NCBI GenBank assembly: GCA_947629285.1
Contig: CANRDA010000003.1
Span: 1-25,914 of the forward strand
Source of the DNA: an uncultured Bacilli bacterium
Lineage (GTDB): Bacteria > Bacillota_I > Bacilli_A > RF39 > UBA660
DNA length: 25,914 bases
Direction of reading: 5' to 3'
Both the position numbers and the translations under genes were made by a program. Below are positions 22,939 through 25,914 of the stretch, in pieces; position 1 is the first letter of the stretch, and every line of letters begins with the position of its first letter. The notes under the pieces are model-generated. The model searched no databases and was not told the DNA's origin. It worked only from the letters and a program-made list of their open reading frames with translations.

Positions 22939-22968
22939 GTATTATAACACATCTAAATTAAAAGTCAA
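22939..22968 (-). promoter_or_regulatory. Promoter with copy 2 of the 13-base repeat
   Basis: Minus strand TTGACT, 16 bases, TATAAT with extended -10; the same TGTGTTATAATAC as at 22858-22870. It points away from the endolysin gene toward the toxin-like locus. Confidence 0.5.
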
Positions 22969-22971
22969 ATT

Positions 22972-22997
22972 AAAAAAGCTAGTCAATTAAGACTAGC
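22972..22997 (-). terminator. Terminator of the lysis operon
   Basis: Minus strand GCTAGTC-TTAATT-GACTAGC followed by six T residues, nine bases after the endolysin stop codon. Confidence 0.85.
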
Positions 22998-23005
22998 CAT
23001 TTTTA

Positions 23006-23791
23006 TTAATACACAGGTTTATCCGTAATAGTACATTCATACTTATTTGGATTACCTGCTATGTATCCGTATCCAAACATATCAGTTTTTATCTTAAAAT
23101 GATAATTCCCACAGTCTTCAAGTATCTTATAACTTAATCCACCAAATTTTTTAGGATTTAATTTTGCTAAGACATCAGAAGTCTTTGTAGGTATAAAATA
23201 CTTATTAGTCTTGTAAACTGTCCAAGAACTGACAGTAGGCTTTAAATTAAGGTATCTGTCATTTGATACTGGTTTGTTGTATTCAAAATCAGATGTCTTA
23301 GTCCAAGTATAACCACCACTCTTTTTGATTTCAGTTTTGTCATAAACAAATAATGCCTTAGTTATATCGTATTGATTATTTATACACCAGTTACCTACAC
23401 TATTTTTATACCAACCAGTACCTGTAAACTTACCCTTTCCTACAGTTAAATGATTATGAGCACCAGTAACATATCCTTTAGTACCTTGCTGATAAAACAC
23501 TTCACCTTGCTTGATAACTTGTCCTACTTTTAAGTTTGACACATCGTTATCATGCCATATAGATAATGTCATATAATCCTCAGTACCATCTGCATATTTT
23601 ACCTTATCCGTAGACTCTAACCACACTTGGTTTGCATCTTTGGTGTAGATTTTTTTTATTATTCCTGTAAAAGGTGCTCTAAAGCCATTATGACCTGCTA
23701 TATCGATTGCAAGTACACCTTTATGTGAGAACGTATTATTCATTCCTTGAGTTACCTTTAATATATTTAAATTTAATACTGCTTTTTGCAT
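23006..23791 (-). CDS. Phage endolysin, M23 peptidase with wall-binding domain
   Basis: A 261-residue endolysin. The N-terminal half is an M23 (LytM-type) zinc endopeptidase cutting peptidoglycan cross-bridges: zinc ligands are in FSHKGVLAIDIAG (HxxxxxxD) and GAHNHLTVG (HxH, usually GPHLHFE). The C-terminal ~90 residues (RYLNLKPTVSSWTVYKTN, LAKLNPKKFGGLSYKIL, ending TITDKPVY) match an SH3-like wall-binding module seen in other clostridial-phage lysins. The start at 23791 has AAGG 8 bases upstream, and the holin stop lies one base ahead; the GTG at 23800 would sit in the site. A terminator follows. Confidence 0.88.
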   Translation of the reverse strand: MQKAVLNLNILKVTQGMNNTFSHKGVLAIDIAGHNGFRAPFTGIIKKIYTKDANQVWLESTDKVKYADGTEDYMTLSIWHDNDVSNLKVGQVIKQGEVFYQQGTKGYVTGAHNHLTVGKGKFTGTGWYKNSVGNWCINNQYDITKALFVYDKTEIKKSGGYTWTKTSDFEYNKPVSNDRYLNLKPTVSSWTVYKTNKYFIPTKTSDVLAKLNPKKFGGLSYKILEDCGNYHFKIKTDMFGYGYIAGNPNKYECTITDKPVY

Positions 23792-23792
23792 A

Positions 23793-23978
23793 TTATTCAC
23801 CTTCCTTGTCTTTATCTTTTCTTGTAAAGAAATATGTTATTATTGCTCCATAGCTTGTACAATATAATGCAACTATTTCACTTGGAGGATTAATTCCTGG
23901 CACTAATAAGAGTACGATTAATCCTATTGTCATTATAATAGTTACAAATGATTTTACATCATTCCATGCTTTTTTCAT
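23793..23978 (-). CDS. Phage holin
   Basis: A 61-residue protein with two membrane helices (VTIIMTIGLIVLLLVPG and IVALYCTSYGAIITYFF) separated by a short NPPSE turn and a charged tail (TRKDKDKEGE). This is a small class II-type holin shape, which would form membrane lesions that release the endolysin. The start at 23978 has GAGGTG 7 bases upstream; the GTG at 23987 lies in the site. It sits between the one-TM gene and the endolysin gene, with which it is translationally coupled. Confidence 0.8.
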   Translation of the reverse strand: MKKAWNDVKSFVTIIMTIGLIVLLLVPGINPPSEIVALYCTSYGAIITYFFTRKDKDKEGE

Positions 23979-23989
23979 TACTATCACCT

Positions 23990-24274
23990 CTATTTCTTTG
24001 CTAATCTATCATCTTGTAGTATTACATTCTCGCATAATTTCTTTGTATATGAATTATATCCTCTTGCTAAATAATCATCACACACACTAGCTCTTTCAAT
24101 TACTGGTATATTCTCATTCCATATAATTGACTTTTCTGCCATTTGAATTGTCTTTGCCATTTCGTCATTTTGGTTATCAAAATATTTAAATATTGTCCAA
24201 AAACCACATATAATTGTTATAAAAAGTGTAATCCATTGCCATGAATCTTTTATTTTATTTAGAATTTTTTTCAC
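23990..24274 (-). CDS. Phage one-TM protein upstream of holin
   Basis: A 94-residue protein starting with GTG (AGGTAGGTGATAAA upstream). It has one membrane helix (WITLFITIICGFWTIF) near residues 14-32, then a charged helical domain with two Cys (ASVCDDYLARGYNSYTKKLCENV). Genes of this shape are common just before holin in Gram-positive phages, and a role as a second holin or antiholin/spanin-like factor is possible but unproven. Confidence 0.7.
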   Translation of the reverse strand: MKKILNKIKDSWQWITLFITIICGFWTIFKYFDNQNDEMAKTIQMAEKSIIWNENIPVIERASVCDDYLARGYNSYTKKLCENVILQDDRLAKK

Positions 24275-24290
24275 TTTATCACCTACCTTG

Positions 24291-25914
24291 CTATGCTATT
24301 CTTATCCATGCATAAATTCCGTAGTAGTATGGGTAATATGGTTGACCTCCCCCAGCACTACCTGTATAGGCAGGGTCTTGCCCAGTCGCTCTTGCAAAAG
24401 TGTAGTTTCCGCTGCTTCCCTCTTGTCCGAAATCTGTTGACATATAATTTTGTTTATGGATATGCTCTGGTATGCTCGATAATGGTATCGTATGATTATT
24501 GGAAGTACCACCACATTGACCTGCTTTTGATATTACTATTTTCAGATAAGCATCATCTTCAATTTGTTTCCATGTTCCACCAAATAATTTACTAGGCTCT
24601 GTTGAATCAGTAGAAATATGAAGAGAGCCAACTGGATGTTCCAAATCCAATAATAATGGTTTTAGAAAACTTATTAATGGTTCATTTTCAATTAGGAAAT
24701 TGCCGTTTACATTGAAGTATTGCTCATCATTTTTTTCATATGCATTCCAAGCGGGTAAACCTTGTTTCAAAGTATCGCTAACCATAGTTAAATAACCAAT
24801 TACATCAGTCATTTCTATTTGCCAACTAACAATCTTTTTATAATCAAGTCCTGTTAATTGTGTTGTACCTTTAAATGTGACCTCATTGCCTTCTGTAGTT
24901 GTAGTTACTGATATATTTTCACTTAGCTGTGAACCACCTCTAGGTGTATATTTTATTTTATAAGTTGGTGTTAATTTATTAGTTAAGTCACTACCTAAAT
25001 AATATTTACCTTCAATTGATACATCTACTGTACTTCCTGTAGGGCTTGTCCTTTTTACAGTGACTTGTATTATTGGCTTAAAGTAAGGTACTATTTTCAT
25101 ATCAAAATCCTTACTTACTTGTTTTCTTCCATCAGTTGCAATCAATGTGTATTTACTACCTTTATAATCTTCAACTGTATAAGGGCTCGAAACAACTACA
25201 TCGTTAATTCTATAAGAAATATTATTTCCATATGTACTTCCTGTCGTTGAAGTAGCACTAAATGTCATTTTAGGTTTAGATATATTCGCTATAAACGTAT
25301 TAGTTGTTGGTTTATATTTATCATATGTTATTACTGCATCTTCAATAGTTGCACTACTAATACTTAAACTATAGTTAGGTAATGTCACTGTTGCGTTTAT
25401 TGATGTAGATGTACCTACTGTAGAACTTTTAGAACTTGATGTATATGTTGTTAGGTAAGCACTAAATGACTTGCTTGTACTATTGCCCATTTCTCTATAC
25501 AAAGCACTAATTTGACTACTGTTTAATGATACTGATGTATTATTACTAACTCCATCTATTTGAGCAATTATTGTGCTTCCATTTACTAAAGTTAATCTAT
25601 CATAAAATGAACTTAGGTATTTTGTTATAGTTGGTCTTAATGTAACTGTCTTACCATCATTTGAGATTGTAATAGTTAAATTACTTAAGACACTTGTTCT
25701 TGGTATTGATGGTACTTCTGATATTGTCCCACTACCTGATTGACTTCCCATTATGTAGTCATTTGTACTAAAACTTATTTCCGTATTTGGAAATGAACCA
25801 TCATCATTGTGCTTTATAGTAATATCTTTTGTTTTTACAAAAACATCACCCGCACCACGTTTTGTATATGAACCACTATAAATAGTTGTACCATCTAATT
25901 TAAAATCAGAATAA
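24291..25914 (-). CDS. Phage tail fibre/baseplate protein, 5' end outside the window
   Basis: The frame is open to the window edge, so at least 540 residues are visible and the ATG at 25751 is internal. The first part (KDITIKHNDDGSF to GTISEVPSIPRTS) and the repetitive beta-rich middle (ISNDGKTVTLRPTITKY, then Ig-like stretches) match the DUF859 family of siphophage structural proteins. The C-terminal ~110 residues (HPVGSLHISTDSTEPSKLFGGTWKQI, then a NNHTIPLSSIPEHIHKQN segment, ending YYYGIYAWIRIA) are a tail-collar type domain, which in related phages binds the host or caps the fibre. This 3' end is noticeably richer in G+C than the rest, consistent with module exchange. Confidence 0.85.
   Translation of the reverse strand, partial: YSDFKLDGTTIYSGSYTKRGAGDVFVKTKDITIKHNDDGSFPNTEISFSTNDYIMGSQSGSGTISEVPSIPRTSVLSNLTITISNDGKTVTLRPTITKYLSSFYDRLTLVNGSTIIAQIDGVSNNTSVSLNSSQISALYREMGNSTSKSFSAYLTTYTSSSKSSTVGTSTSINATVTLPNYSLSISSATIEDAVITYDKYKPTTNTFIANISKPKMTFSATSTTGSTYGNNISYRINDVVVSSPYTVEDYKGSKYTLIATDGRKQVSKDFDMKIVPYFKPIIQVTVKRTSPTGSTVDVSIEGKYYLGSDLTNKLTPTYKIKYTPRGGSQLSENISVTTTTEGNEVTFKGTTQLTGLDYKKIVSWQIEMTDVIGYLTMVSDTLKQGLPAWNAYEKNDEQYFNVNGNFLIENEPLISFLKPLLLDLEHPVGSLHISTDSTEPSKLFGGTWKQIEDDAYLKIVISKAGQCGGTSNNHTIPLSSIPEHIHKQNYMSTDFGQEGSSGNYTFARATGQDPAYTGSAGGGQPYYPYYYGIYAWIRIA

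Larger units (their letters stand above)
21930..25914. mobile_element. Prophage end (lysis and tail-fibre module)
   Basis: From the cotJC break rightward all recognisable genes are phage-type: HNH nuclease, a type I toxin-antitoxin-like locus, M23 endolysin, holin, a one-TM protein and a tail fibre gene running off the edge. The late genes read toward the attachment site, the usual order at the right end of a Siphovirus-type prophage. The integrase is expected at the other end, outside the window. Confidence 0.8.

Noticed and set aside
24291..24480. Tail-fibre 3' end as a second DGR variable region
   Set aside because: The residues follow the ordinary conserved tail-collar ending, many codons end in A or T, and no NNC clustering like that in the prepilin gene is seen.

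Overview
The window is AT-rich Gram-positive DNA, most likely from an uncultured gut member of the Bacillota. Lipoboxes, a sortase, a PolC-type polymerase paralogue, cotJ spore-coat genes, AGGAGG-type ribosome binding sites and sigma-A-type promoters all point this way. TGA is used as a stop (the P-type ATPase ends in TGA), so the code is the standard bacterial one. Almost all genes left of 19.6 kb lie on the minus strand.

Layout. (1) 71-3435: a tight three-gene operon encoding a NusG-KOW-tailed protein, a DnaB-like RecA-fold protein without a Walker A motif, and a stripped-down PolC paralogue without exonuclease. This is the strangest chromosomal block. (2) 3569-6741: an unrecognised protein with a C-terminal HTH, an XRE-HTH/ImmA-type metallopeptidase and an Abi_2 (AbiF/AbiD) HEPN protein, which together look like a small defence or stress island. 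(3) 6784-10572: two lipoproteins and a PMCA-type calcium P-type ATPase. (4) 10732-11853: a type IV prepilin-like protein with a C-terminal DUF6273 (lectin-like) domain. Its last ~47 codons have an abrupt G+C rise and codon shift, suggesting a diversity-generating-retroelement target or other cassette. (5) 12012-17573: a cell-wall block with a glucosaminidase, a UvrD-like helicase with no conventional start codon, a small protein, a membrane protein, a sortase, a lytic transglycosylase and a DUF1292 protein. (6) 17659-21158: an RluA-type pseudouridine synthase, a methionine gamma-lyase-family PLP enzyme, a small conserved-looking protein, a sigma-70 factor with altered -10-reading residues, and tRNA-His. 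(7) 21288 to the right edge: a CotJA-CotJB fusion, then cotJC broken after its QYGG codons by what looks like a prophage end. The prophage end holds an HNH gene (now fused to the cotJC start), a type I toxin-antitoxin-like RNA locus, an M23 endolysin, a holin, a one-TM protein and a tail-fibre gene running off the window.

How it fits together. The prophage is oriented with its tail and lysis genes reading toward the attachment site in cotJC. By analogy with elements that interrupt sigK or spsM in Bacillus, it could be an intervening element excised during sporulation, but the other junction and the recombinase lie outside the window. The most interesting items are the interrupted cotJC, the nested-repeat RNA locus at 22458-22765, the possible variable region at 10735-10875, the PolC/DnaB/KOW operon and the start-codon anomaly of the UvrD-like gene. 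All family assignments come from reading motifs by eye.
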